A stretch of DNA of 12,434 bases. Source: CAVLCC01 sp963624975 (GTDB lineage: Bacteria; Actinomycetota; Coriobacteriia; Coriobacteriales; CADBOM01). Below, in pieces: positions 12,402 through 12,434 of this stretch. A program made the position numbers and the translations under genes. The stretch is taken from assembly GCA_963624975.1 (NCBI GenBank), contig CAVFRF010000002.1:1-12434 (forward strand), read 5' to 3'. The notes under the pieces are model-generated. The model made no database searches. It had not been told where the DNA came from and saw only the letters and a list, made by a program, of their open reading frames with translations. How positions within the stretch are numbered: position 1 is the first letter of the stretch; every line of letters starts with the position of its first letter.

Positions 12402-12434
12402 GTGAACGCCGCCGGATTCGCAATAGTCATATTC
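12402..12434 (+). CDS. Probable start of the gene after mreD (partial)
   Basis: A GTG at 12402 follows GGGGG (about seven bases' spacing) and opens a frame reading MNAAGFAIVIF up to the window edge. The hydrophobic run could begin a membrane span. In many bacteria mreD is followed by the PBP2 gene (mrdA), whose product starts with a membrane anchor, so PBP2 is the first guess from position alone. Only 11 codons are visible, so neither the start nor the identity is established. Confidence 0.35.
   Translation, partial: MNAAGFAIVIF

Overview
The window is high-GC bacterial DNA with dense gene packing, several TTG starts, a clostridial-type 2[4Fe-4S] ferredoxin and an mreBCD cluster. Together these suggest an anaerobic, rod-forming, high-GC Gram-positive bacterium. 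My best guess is the Coriobacteriia (Eggerthella/Slackia-like Actinomycetota). This is inferred from gene content and composition only; no 16S gene or similar marker is present.

Layout. 1-120: the last 39 codons of an unidentified gene, then a GC-rich hairpin (196-232). 277-1591: a small rightward block with a NimA-like flavin-binding protein, a short RelB/DinJ-antitoxin-like fragment, and a LacA/Maa-type hexapeptide acetyltransferase that overlaps the fragment. 2974-1622 (minus): an iron-sulfur 23S rRNA uracil-C5 methyltransferase (RlmD type) convergent with that block. 2968-3448: the divergent upstream region, with a consensus-like promoter, a leader hairpin, the 56-residue ferredoxin gene (3190-3360) and a strong intrinsic terminator with a UUCG loop. 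3636-6155: polyphosphate kinase, with a Lys/Gly insert and a long Lys/Ala tail. 7091-6168 (minus): a short exopolyphosphatase facing it tail to tail, 12 bases away. 7205-7280: tRNA-Arg(CCG). 7532-8059: a cytoplasmic cyclophilin with an unusual leader. 8211-12387: a TPR protein with one membrane span, then mreB, mreC and mreD, all rightward. 12402-12434: the probable start of the next gene.

Functional reading. Ppk and Ppx form a polyphosphate synthesis/degradation pair. The mreBCD genes encode the cytoskeletal and membrane parts of the cell-elongation machinery. The TPR-membrane protein directly upstream of mreB is the best candidate here for something undescribed: a cytoplasmic TPR scaffold joined through one span to an external domain and a Ser/Thr tail. 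MreC in the same cluster also ends in a Ser/Thr/Gly-rich tail. Other points of interest are the basic additions to Ppk, the orphan antitoxin-like fragment translationally linked to an acetyltransferase, and two mutually exclusive leader hairpins before the cyclophilin. I found no CRISPR array, insertion sequence, phage gene or intact toxin-antitoxin pair. No gene-free stretch exceeds 300 bases.
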